This document shows positions 52,929 through 61,153 of a DNA stretch of 64,000 nt, one piece after another. Numbering within the stretch: the stretch's first letter is position 1; every line of letters begins with the position of its first letter. This stretch comes from Acholeplasma equirhinis (GTDB lineage Bacteria; Bacillota_I; Bacilli_A; Acholeplasmatales; Acholeplasmataceae): positions 1,116,001 to 1,180,000 of the forward strand of contig NZ_JAFIDC010000001.1 of assembly GCF_017052655.1 (NCBI RefSeq). The letters run 5' to 3'. The translations under genes were made by a program, and so were the position numbers. The notes under the pieces were generated by a model. It was given only the letters and a program-made list of their open reading frames with translations. It was not told the DNA's origin and made no database searches.

Positions 52929-55103
52929 CTAATTTGCAGTATTAATCATTGTAAGACCAACTTTTTGTTTTTGAAGGTCAATATTTAATACCCATACCTT
53001 AACAATTTGTCCAACAGATAAGACATCCTTCGGATGTTTAATGAATTGTTTAGAGATTTTTGAAATGTGAACAAGCCCATCATTCTTTAATCCGATGTCA
53101 ACAAATGCACCAAAGTCTGTGACATTTCTGACAACTCCTTCTAATTCCATACCAACTTGTAAGTCCTCAATATGAAGGATATCTGATTTAAGGATTGGTT
53201 GTTGGAATTCATCACGAGGGTCTCTTAAAGGTGCAACAAATGCATCTAAGATTAAGTCTAATGTGTACTTATCGGTATTTAACTCTTTAGCAAGAGAAAC
53301 ACGATCTAAATTATCAACCCAGATTCTCATCGATGCTTTACCAATTTCTTGTGGATCAATCTTTAATTTCTTCATCACTTCTTTTGCTAGTTCATAACTT
53401 TCAGGGTGAATAGATGTCATATCTAAGATTTCATCACCATCAGGAATTCTTAAGAAGCCGATTGCTTGTTCATAAGCTTTAGGTCCAAGTTTTGGAACCT
53501 TTAAGATGTCCTTACGATTTCTAAATCCACCAATTTTATTTCTATATTGAACAAAGTTGTCTGCCGCTGTTTTATTTAAGCCAGATACATACATTAAAAG
53601 TGATTTAGATGCAGTGTTTGCATTAACACCAACATTATTCACAACTTGAGTAACTACGAAGTTTAATGTATCATCTAACTTCTTAGGTGTAACATCATGT
53701 TGATATTGACCAACACCAATGGATTTAGGATCAATTTTTACAAGTTCAGCAAGTGGATCTTGTAAACGTCTTGCAATGGATGCTGCTGATCTTTCTTCAA
53801 CTGAATAATCAGGGAATTCTTCTCTTGCAACTTCACTCGCAGAATACACAGATGCACCAGCTTCTGAAACAATGACATATTTAGCATTCATGCTTTCTTC
53901 TTTAATGACTTTAGAAATAAAACTTTCAGTTTCACGAGATGCTGTACCGTTACCAATAGCAACTATTTCAAATTGATATTTCTTATATAAAACTTTTAAT
54001 TTTAAACGTGATTCAAATAGTAGGGTTTCATCGACTTTAGCACCAACACTCTTTTCGTGAGGATAAATGACACCTTTTTCTAAGACCATACCATTTTTAT
54101 CAACGATACATAATTTACAACCTGTTCTAAATGCTGGGTCTACTCCTAAAACAACTTTACCCTTAAGTGGTGGTTGTAAGAGTAGTTTTTGTAAATTATC
54201 TGCAAATACTTCAATTGCTTGATTTTCTGCTTTATCAGATAATTCTGAACGAATTTCTCTTTCAATTGAAGGGAATATTAATCTCTTTAATGCATCGGCA
54301 ATCGCTTCATTAAGATATTGATCTGCTTTTGATGGTTTATTAATCACTTCACGGATTAAGTATTGTTCCATACCATCTTTTGTACCTTCTAATTTAACAG
54401 TTACAACCTTTTCATCTTCAGCGCGATTAAGTGCTAGGATTTGATGTGGTTTAACTTTTGAGATTGGTTGTGAGAAATCATAATAAACTTCATAGACTGC
54501 TTTTTCATCAAGTGTCTTGCCATCTTTTTTAACTGAAGATGTAATCACACCTTGATTAAATAAGTAGTCTCTTAATGCTTTACGATAAGTTGCATTGTCA
54601 CTTATCATTTCAGCAACAATGTATTTAGCACCTTCAAGTGCTTCATCAACTGTCTTAACATCTTCTTTTAAATACTTTTTAGCTTCTTCAATTGGATCTT
54701 CTTTTGGGAATGATAATAAGAAGTCAGCAAGTGGTTGTAAACCTTTTGCAACAGCCTCGGTTGCCTTTGTCTTTTTCTTTTCTTTAAATGGACGATATAG
54801 GTCTTCCACTTCGACTAACTTTTTAGCATTTAAGATTTCATTTTTTAATTCTTCTGTAAGCATGCCTTTTTCATCGATTAAACGAATGACATCTTCTTTA
54901 CGTTTAAGTAAATTTTGAGCATATTCAAAAGCTTGGTTAATTGCAAATATTTGTTCTTCATCCATACCGCCTGTCATTTCTTTACGATAACGTGCGATAA
55001 ATGGTATGGTTGCACCTTCACTTAAGAGGTCAAGAACAACTGCAACTTTAGTAATTGGTAGTTTTAAGTCTTTAGAGACTTCTTGAATTAACTGTTCGTT
55101 CAT
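52929..55103 (-). CDS. tex: Tex family RNA-binding transcription accessory protein
   Basis: 724 residues. N-terminal helical domain (IPFIARYRKEMTGGMDEEQI, 33-52), YqgF-like RNase H fold (VVLGVDPAFRTGCKLCIVD), helix-hairpin-helix stretch (GGFRNRKDILKVPKLGPKAY) and a C-terminal S1 domain (about 645-720; GMELEGVVRNVTDFGAFVDI). Binds nucleic acid; affects transcription and translation. Confidence 0.94.
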   Translation of the reverse strand: MNEQLIQEVSKDLKLPITKVAVVLDLLSEGATIPFIARYRKEMTGGMDEEQIFAINQAFEYAQNLLKRKEDVIRLIDEKGMLTEELKNEILNAKKLVEVEDLYRPFKEKKKTKATEAVAKGLQPLADFLLSFPKEDPIEEAKKYLKEDVKTVDEALEGAKYIVAEMISDNATYRKALRDYLFNQGVITSSVKKDGKTLDEKAVYEVYYDFSQPISKVKPHQILALNRAEDEKVVTVKLEGTKDGMEQYLIREVINKPSKADQYLNEAIADALKRLIFPSIEREIRSELSDKAENQAIEVFADNLQKLLLQPPLKGKVVLGVDPAFRTGCKLCIVDKNGMVLEKGVIYPHEKSVGAKVDETLLFESRLKLKVLYKKYQFEIVAIGNGTASRETESFISKVIKEESMNAKYVIVSEAGASVYSASEVAREEFPDYSVEERSAASIARRLQDPLAELVKIDPKSIGVGQYQHDVTPKKLDDTLNFVVTQVVNNVGVNANTASKSLLMYVSGLNKTAADNFVQYRNKIGGFRNRKDILKVPKLGPKAYEQAIGFLRIPDGDEILDMTSIHPESYELAKEVMKKLKIDPQEIGKASMRIWVDNLDRVSLAKELNTDKYTLDLILDAFVAPLRDPRDEFQQPILKSDILHIEDLQVGMELEGVVRNVTDFGAFVDIGLKNDGLVHISKISKQFIKHPKDVLSVGQIVKVWVLNIDLQKQKVGLTMINTAN

Positions 55104-55125
55104 AATTTTCCTTCCTTAAGAAACA

Positions 55126-55150
55126 TAAAGGGGAAAAAATCTCCCCTTTA
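55126..55150 (-). terminator. Terminator-like hairpin after the 55160-55870 gene
   Basis: Perfect 9-bp stem TAAAGGGGA / TCCCCTTTA, loop of 7. The T run after it is weak (TGTTTC). Confidence 0.55.
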
Positions 55151-55159
55151 GTCTACTTT

Positions 55160-55870
55160 TTATTGTAAGTCTGCTAATACTGATTGTAACTTAGTTAATG
55201 CAGCTGGGTTTGAATCAACCTTTGTCCAAGGTCCAAACCATTCTAAGTCTTCACCATTATGAATTTCGAGTAATAGAGGCACATTTGCAGCAGCTGCTTG
55301 TCCTTCAGTTGTGTCAACTGAGTTTACCCAATCGGCATTTGATGCTAATGAAGTATCTACGAAGAAGAATGCAACATCATCATTAATAACAAGATAAGTT
55401 AATTCAGTTGAAGTACCTGCATTCAATGTAATTTCTTTAACATCTAAAGCCATAATTTGATCCATAACTTCTAATGCTTGATTTTGACGATCTAATGTTG
55501 AAGTTATTAAACCGTCTGTGTTTTCTGCATAGAAGAAAATGTATACGTATGCATAGTTATCAAGTGCATCTCTTAAACCTGCATGTGCAATGTTTTCAAA
55601 GTTTTCACCTGACTTAATTTGTTGTACTTGATATGATGTGATATAGTTATTTTCATTATAACGTTTAGAAGGATTAGTATTACCATCTCCAATTAATGCA
55701 TCAATAACGAAATAAAGAACAACACCAACAAGTGCGGCAGCCATCACAATTAATACAATCTTGAAGAATAACTCACCTTTTGGTGATTCTTCTTTAATTC
55801 CTGTAATTCCTGATGGTTCAGCAACTACTTTTTCTTTTTTTATTACTTCTTTTTTGTCTACACGAGCCAT
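55160..55870 (-). CDS. Single-pass membrane protein of unknown function
   Basis: 236 residues from ATG 55870 (AAGGATG spaced correctly; GTG at 55879 overlaps the site). A charged cytosolic start, one helix (about 33-57, IVLIVMAAALVGVVLYFVID), then an outside domain with a thioredoxin-like look (YVYIFFYAENTD, VAFFFVDTS, NVPLLLEIHNGE) but no CxxC. Could be a thioredoxin-fold protein without the active site. Confidence 0.55.
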   Translation of the reverse strand: MARVDKKEVIKKEKVVAEPSGITGIKEESPKGELFFKIVLIVMAAALVGVVLYFVIDALIGDGNTNPSKRYNENNYITSYQVQQIKSGENFENIAHAGLRDALDNYAYVYIFFYAENTDGLITSTLDRQNQALEVMDQIMALDVKEITLNAGTSTELTYLVINDDVAFFFVDTSLASNADWVNSVDTTEGQAAAANVPLLLEIHNGEDLEWFGPWTKVDSNPAALTKLQSVLADLQ

Positions 55871-55937
55871 TTTTTCCACATCCTTTTAAAAATTACGCAT
55901 ACTTATTATAACGAAAACTTATAAGTTTTACAACGTT

Positions 55938-56300
55938 TTATTTATATTCTGCATATTCTAGCACTATAAATGCAATTGCGAATTCCTCAGTATGTGTGAT
56001 TGTTATATGAGAAATCAATTCCTTTGTATATTTTGATTCGATATATGGTGCACCATTTTCGTCATTCAAAATTTCAAAATCTTTATAGTTTGCAGTTAAA
56101 TCACCTTTTTTAAAACATTTAAATAGTGCTTCTTTAGCTGCAAAACGACCAGCAAGAAATGTCAGTTTTCTTAACTCATTTGTGATGGTTTTAAAAACTA
56201 CGCTTTCCTTTGGAGATAGTATACGTTCTGCAAACTTTTCAATACCAATTTCTTTGATTCGTTCAAGTTTGACTAAATCTGTACCAATCGATTTGATCAT
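55938..56300 (-). CDS. acpS: Holo-[acyl-carrier-protein] synthase
   Basis: Transfers phosphopantetheine from CoA to acyl carrier protein. 120 residues; IGTDLVKLERI (5-15), FLAGRFAAKEALFK (48-61) and ISHITITHTEEFAIAFI are the AcpS motifs. Overlaps whiA by 4 bases. Confidence 0.95.
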   Translation of the reverse strand: MIKSIGTDLVKLERIKEIGIEKFAERILSPKESVVFKTITNELRKLTFLAGRFAAKEALFKCFKKGDLTANYKDFEILNDENGAPYIESKYTKELISHITITHTEEFAIAFIVLEYAEYK

Positions 56301-57223
56301 GCTTTACTCCTTCTAATATCATCGGCTAACTCTTTGAGTTTTGTATAACGATGATTCAAGCCTGACTTTGTAATTTTCTCTTTATATTCTTTCTCAAATA
56401 TATCAACAAGTTCATTTAATGATACATCTGGATATTGCTTTCTTAAGCGAACAGCTTGTTTTAATTTAGGTCCAATCTCAACTTTGAATTTTTCAATGAG
56501 TTTAATATCTTGAAGTTGTTGATTAGCTGCAACAATGGTTTTCTTTTCGTTTGCAATTTCACAGTTTAATATTCGATTAATTGAGTTATTGAAATCTCGT
56601 TTGATTCTGATATCTTCAAAACTGAATACTGTATCACTGGCACCTATAATGCGCAAGAAATCTTCTATCGAGTTAACATCTTTTAAGTAACAAATCAGTC
56701 CATTTCTACGATGTGTAATCTTAGCATTTAAATCAAAGTAATTCATCGTTTGCTGAATTCTTAAAATTGTTTCTTTACTTTCAGCATAGATTTCCAAATG
56801 ATACTCAGCAGTCTTAGGATCGTTAACAGAACCTGCAGCTAAGAATGCACCACGTAAATAGGCTTCTTTTGTTTCTCTTGTTTGAATGAGTAAATCAACC
56901 TCTTCATTATCGGTAAAAATACCATGTTCTTGTCTGATTTCTTCAATCGCATCTTTAATGCCTAATTGAATTTGGTATCCTTTTTTGAAATTACCCTGTT
57001 TTTTGGTGAGTAACGTCGTACCGACATTATAGAGTTTTTTGAGTAAAGTTAAAAAGCGTCTTGCAACGGTTGGATTATTTGATTTAAACCAAAGCATTGG
57101 TTCACCACCTGCAATTGTAAATTCAGTTGCAAGTTCAATCATCGCTGCTAACTCAGCAAGTTCTTCTTCTTTGGTTAGATGGAGTTGGATGAGTTCCTCT
57201 TTGACGATTTTTGCAAAACTCAA
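56297..57223 (-). CDS. whiA: WhiA family DNA-binding protein
   Basis: 308 residues. LAGLIDADG-like fold in the N-terminal two thirds (SFAKIVKEEL, AYLRGAFLAAGSVNDPKTAEYHLEI), and a C-terminal helix-turn-helix (VSLNELVDIFEKEYKEKITKS, GLNHRYTKLKELAD). Linked to cell division and chromosome segregation in Bacillus. The yvcJ-yvcK genes usually next to it are absent. Confidence 0.93.
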   Translation of the reverse strand: MSFAKIVKEELIQLHLTKEEELAELAAMIELATEFTIAGGEPMLWFKSNNPTVARRFLTLLKKLYNVGTTLLTKKQGNFKKGYQIQLGIKDAIEEIRQEHGIFTDNEEVDLLIQTRETKEAYLRGAFLAAGSVNDPKTAEYHLEIYAESKETILRIQQTMNYFDLNAKITHRRNGLICYLKDVNSIEDFLRIIGASDTVFSFEDIRIKRDFNNSINRILNCEIANEKKTIVAANQQLQDIKLIEKFKVEIGPKLKQAVRLRKQYPDVSLNELVDIFEKEYKEKITKSGLNHRYTKLKELADDIRRSKA

Positions 57224-57227
57224 ATTG

Positions 57228-58139
57228 TTATTCTCCTAATTTTTCTAAATATCTTAAAATACTTTGAACAGCAATTGCACCATCAGATACTGCGGTTACA
57301 ATTTGTCTAATTGGTTTGACATTCACATCTCCTGATGAGAAAAGACCAGGAACTGAAGTAGTCATATCATCTTTTGCAATGACATAACCATATGGGTTGG
57401 TCACACCTAATCCATCTAAGAATTTGGTTACTGGAACTAATCCAATATACTCAAAAGTACCTTCAGCAGGAATTTCAATTTCTTTACCATCTTTTTGAAC
57501 AACAACTTTTTCTAAAGCATCTTTTCCTTTAAATGCTTTAACTTTAGCATTAAAGATAAAGTCAACATTTGGCATCTTTCTTAAGTGGTCTTGAGCTTTT
57601 GGATCCGCTGTTAAATGATCAAGATTTTGAACGACTGTAATCTTTTTAGCAATATTACTTAAAAAGATAGATTCTTCAACAGCTGAGTTACCTCCACCAA
57701 TCACAACAACTTCTTTATCTTTAAAGAGAGGACCATCACAAATTGCACACCAACTAATACCTTTTTGGGTAAAGTCTGCTTCACCTTCAACATTTAAAGT
57801 TCTTGGTACTGCACCAGTTGCAACCAGTACTGCACGTGCTTCATACGTATTAAATTCTGTTTTAATAATCTTTTTTTCACCATCGATTGAAACAGATAAA
57901 ACCTCTTCCCAAATCACCGGTACTTCGAGTTCTAATAAATGTTCAAACATGGATTGTGCAAGTTCAAACCCTTTAACCTTTTTAAATCCTGGATAATTTT
58001 CAACTTCTGCAGTATTTAAAATTTGTCCGCCTGGTGCATTCTTTTCAAAGACTGCAACATTGAGGTTTGCACGTTTTGCGTATATCCCTGCAGTAATGCC
58101 TGCAGGACCTGAACCTATAATCAGTAAGTCGTATAACAT
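57228..58139 (-). CDS. trxB: Thioredoxin reductase
   Basis: 303 residues. FAD-binding IIGSGPAGITAGIYAKR (7-23), CAIC active site (131-134), GGGNSAVEE (148-156) and FSSGDVNVKPIRQIVTAVSDG. The usual HRRxxxRA NADPH element is replaced by QNLDHLTADPKA (171-182), so NADPH use is not certain. Located between the lgt-ppaX fusion and whiA. Confidence 0.9.
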   Translation of the reverse strand: MLYDLLIIGSGPAGITAGIYAKRANLNVAVFEKNAPGGQILNTAEVENYPGFKKVKGFELAQSMFEHLLELEVPVIWEEVLSVSIDGEKKIIKTEFNTYEARAVLVATGAVPRTLNVEGEADFTQKGISWCAICDGPLFKDKEVVVIGGGNSAVEESIFLSNIAKKITVVQNLDHLTADPKAQDHLRKMPNVDFIFNAKVKAFKGKDALEKVVVQKDGKEIEIPAEGTFEYIGLVPVTKFLDGLGVTNPYGYVIAKDDMTTSVPGLFSSGDVNVKPIRQIVTAVSDGAIAVQSILRYLEKLGE

Positions 58140-58148
58140 GTTATTCCC

Positions 58149-59684
58149 CTAGAGTATGTATAGTAATTTTTCTAAATCATCAATCATATAGTCAGGACGT
58201 GCAGCCATTACTTTATCATAGTGAATAGAGTAAGATACGCCAACACTTTTGACACCTGCTGCTTTTGCAGCTTCAATATCCATTGAGTGATCACCAATAT
58301 AGATTGCATTTGCTGGATGTGCTTTTAAACTTTCCAAAGCTTTCATAATTGGTTCTTTATCTGGTTTGTGCTTAGTGACATCATCACTACCAATAATGAC
58401 ATCTATAAATTGTAATAAGTCATTTTGTTCTAACCCAAGCGCACAAACTTCTTTTTTCTTGCTAGATACAATACCAATTAAGTAACCTGCATCTTTTAAT
58501 GCCGTTAAAGTTTCTTTTGCATGAGGATACGCATTGACACCTTTTTCATGGTTAGCAAGATTCGTCTTTCGATAGAATTCAATCATTTCTTCAATCTTTT
58601 TAGGATTTGGTTCATACCATGAAAATGAGTGTTGTAGTGTTGGTCCAACAAAAGCTTTTAATTCATCTTCTGTAAATGTTTTACTTGGGAAGTATTTTTT
58701 AAAGGTTTGACGGATGTTATCGTAAATGAGATCGATAGTATCAAGTAAAGTACCATCTAAATCAAATAGAACAACCTTTTTACCATAGTCACTGTAATAA
58801 CCTTCATCAACTTTCATTAAACGTTTTCCAAAGTATACGACAAGCCCACCTAAAATAAAGAGGACGGAGGTTGCAATCGAAACCGGAATTCCAAAGAGCA
58901 TTAATGGTTCATCAACACCACTTTGCATTCTTAAGATTTCAGTTGGAATACGACCAACACCATACCATAATAAGTAGAACGCTAAGATATCACCAAGTTT
59001 AAATGTTCTTTTTCTTCTTAAAATTAAGATAATGACTAAACCAATTAGATTCCAAACACTTTCATAAAGGAAGGTTGGATGACGATAAGCACCATTGATA
59101 AACATTTGATCTTTAACAAATGGAGGCAGCCAATCTGCATTATCTAAAACAGGTCCGTATAATTCACGGTTCATGAAGTTACCCCAACGGCCTAATGTTT
59201 GACCAATTAAAAATCCAGGTGCAACAACATCATAAATAAACCAATGACTAATTTTCTTACGTTTCGCAAAAGGAATTATGACTAAGAATGTCACGATAAC
59301 GGCCCCATGAATACCTAATCCACCTTCTGTGAAATTAAGCATACGTAAGAAATCACCATTATAACGATCTAGGTTAAATAGCACATACCAAAGTCTAGCT
59401 CCAATAATCGCGAGTGGCACACAGAGTAATAAACCATCCCATAAAATGTCAGGATTCTTACCCGCTTTTACAAACTCTCTATATGCTAAATATCCACCAA
59501 ATGTAATCCCAGTTAAAATAAATACTGCATACCATTGAACTTCCAAGCCTAGTGCTTCAATTCTAATTGCAGTTGAATCATAAGGTGCAACACCACTTGT
59601 TGCAATTAGTACAAGTAACATAAAGATAATGGAAAATCCAATATATGTATAGTAGCTTTCATATTTTTTAAAACTATTCTTCAT
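58149..59684 (-). CDS. lgt: Fusion: prolipoprotein diacylglyceryl transferase (Lgt) and HAD phosphatase (PpaX-like)
   Basis: 511 residues. Residues 1-295 are Lgt, with seven hydrophobic segments, the signature GLGIHGAVI (about 123), and GRWGNFMNRE (166-175). Residues 303-511 are a HAD phosphatase with LFDLDGTLLDT (nucleophile Asp near 308), SSKKKE and GDHSMDIEAAKAAG. In Bacillus, lgt and ppaX are separate genes following hprK; here they are one frame. ATG 59684 has AAGGAG 6 bases upstream. The domain would attach to the membrane. Confidence 0.9.
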   Translation of the reverse strand: MKNSFKKYESYYTYIGFSIIFMLLVLIATSGVAPYDSTAIRIEALGLEVQWYAVFILTGITFGGYLAYREFVKAGKNPDILWDGLLLCVPLAIIGARLWYVLFNLDRYNGDFLRMLNFTEGGLGIHGAVIVTFLVIIPFAKRKKISHWFIYDVVAPGFLIGQTLGRWGNFMNRELYGPVLDNADWLPPFVKDQMFINGAYRHPTFLYESVWNLIGLVIILILRRKRTFKLGDILAFYLLWYGVGRIPTEILRMQSGVDEPLMLFGIPVSIATSVLFILGGLVVYFGKRLMKVDEGYYSDYGKKVVLFDLDGTLLDTIDLIYDNIRQTFKKYFPSKTFTEDELKAFVGPTLQHSFSWYEPNPKKIEEMIEFYRKTNLANHEKGVNAYPHAKETLTALKDAGYLIGIVSSKKKEVCALGLEQNDLLQFIDVIIGSDDVTKHKPDKEPIMKALESLKAHPANAIYIGDHSMDIEAAKAAGVKSVGVSYSIHYDKVMAARPDYMIDDLEKLLYIL

Positions 59685-60621
59685 CATCTTCTCCTTTAGA
59701 TGCTGCTTTTAATGCAACGTTTTTAACCAGTTGTTCTGCGGCATTATATCCTAAGTACTTTAACTTTTGATTCATTGCAGCAGATTCCACTAATGTCGCA
59801 TTATTTCTACCAGGAAGGATCGGAATAGTAATCTTTGGAATTTGAGTTTCAAAGATTTGATAACTTTCTGTTTCTAATCCTAAACGATCATAGTTTTTCT
59901 TATCATCCCATTGCTCAAGTTCAATGACTAATCTTACTTTCTTGTTTTCACGGAATGCACCAGCACCTAACATTTGAACTACATCAACAATCCCAATACC
60001 TCTAATTTCTAAGTATTTTTCTAAGATTTTTGGTGCTTGTCCAATAATAATACCAGGTGCAGTTTCATAAACATCGACACGATCATCAGCAATTAAGATA
60101 TGATTTCTTTTGATTAATTCAAGTGCTGTTTCTGATTTACCAATCCCACTCTTACCAATAATTAAAGTACCCATACCATAAATATCAAGGAGTGTCCCAT
60201 GAATAGTTTTTCTTGGAGCGAGTGCACTTCTTAAATATGCATAAAGTTTTGAGTTTACCGGGGTCGTACGCTCTTTAGATTTAAAGAGCGGTACACCATA
60301 AGTATTTCCTAAATCAATAAAGTATTGTGGTACATCAACATTAACAGAGAAAATCACACATGGTGGTTGATGTTTTAAAACAGCTTCAACCCTTTCCTTT
60401 TGAGTTTTTTCATCAAGTAATTTTAAGAAATGAGATTCCTTAGAACCAATTAATAAAATACGGTCGCTATCATAAAAATCTAAGAACCCTGCGAATTCTA
60501 CCCCAGGGCGTGCAAGCATTTCAACAGATACCCTACCTTCAATACCTGCTTCACCTGCAATTAAAGTTAATTGTAACTCTTTAGCTATCTTTTTAACAGA
60601 TATACTTCTTTTTTCATCCAT
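59674..60621 (-). CDS. hprK: HPr kinase/phosphorylase
   Basis: 315 residues. Phosphorylates and dephosphorylates HPr at serine. Walker A GKSGIGKSETALEL (156-169), ADDRVDVYE, signature LEIRGIGIVDVVQMLGAGAF. Overlaps the fusion gene, the conserved hprK-lgt-ppaX order. HPr itself is not in the window. Confidence 0.95.
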   Translation of the reverse strand: MDEKRSISVKKIAKELQLTLIAGEAGIEGRVSVEMLARPGVEFAGFLDFYDSDRILLIGSKESHFLKLLDEKTQKERVEAVLKHQPPCVIFSVNVDVPQYFIDLGNTYGVPLFKSKERTTPVNSKLYAYLRSALAPRKTIHGTLLDIYGMGTLIIGKSGIGKSETALELIKRNHILIADDRVDVYETAPGIIIGQAPKILEKYLEIRGIGIVDVVQMLGAGAFRENKKVRLVIELEQWDDKKNYDRLGLETESYQIFETQIPKITIPILPGRNNATLVESAAMNQKLKYLGYNAAEQLVKNVALKAASKGEDDEE

Positions 60622-60624
60622 GTG

Positions 60625-61125
60625 TTAAACTCCTTTCTGAAAGAGACGTGATTTTCTAATATAGGTTGTTAAGAGTAGGCGGAACGCCATAAAACTTAAA
60701 GTAAAAATAACAATATTTGATGGGTTTGTTAAGAATGTAAATCCAGGTACTATAAGCGAAACAATAAAGAATAAAGATAAATTCAAGATAAAGAATATGA
60801 ATCCAAAGGTTTGAATCAAAATTTTCCATGCAAATCGAATCAAAATTAATTTAATAATGATTTCCATGACTGTATAAAGTATTAACCCAATAAAGAAACT
60901 CTCAAAACTATGCACTTCTATCAACTTATAAAAAGTACTGTATATACCTATGATGACTGCACTTGAAAGTAAATTCACGATAAGTGTTAATAATATATGA
61001 AGTGAAAAATTATCATGCATAATAAAACCCAATTGATATCCAATGGATGTACCTTTTTCTTTACTTAGGATATTAATTTGTTTTTTCTTTTGATCATCTT
61101 TTTGATCATTATCTTTATTATCCAT
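60625..61125 (-). CDS. Four-helix membrane protein (YvlD/phage-holin-4-like)
   Basis: 166 residues. A hydrophilic start (about 1-38) followed by four helices, with the middle and end (FFILNLSLFFIVSLIVPGFTF) resembling YvlD. In Bacillus yvlD is also directly upstream of hprK. Function unknown. Confidence 0.55.
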   Translation of the reverse strand: MDNKDNDQKDDQKKKQINILSKEKGTSIGYQLGFIMHDNFSLHILLTLIVNLLSSAVIIGIYSTFYKLIEVHSFESFFIGLILYTVMEIIIKLILIRFAWKILIQTFGFIFFILNLSLFFIVSLIVPGFTFLTNPSNIVIFTLSFMAFRLLLTTYIRKSRLFQKGV

Positions 61126-61153
61126 ACCGACCTTCTTAAAAATGTACTTATGC

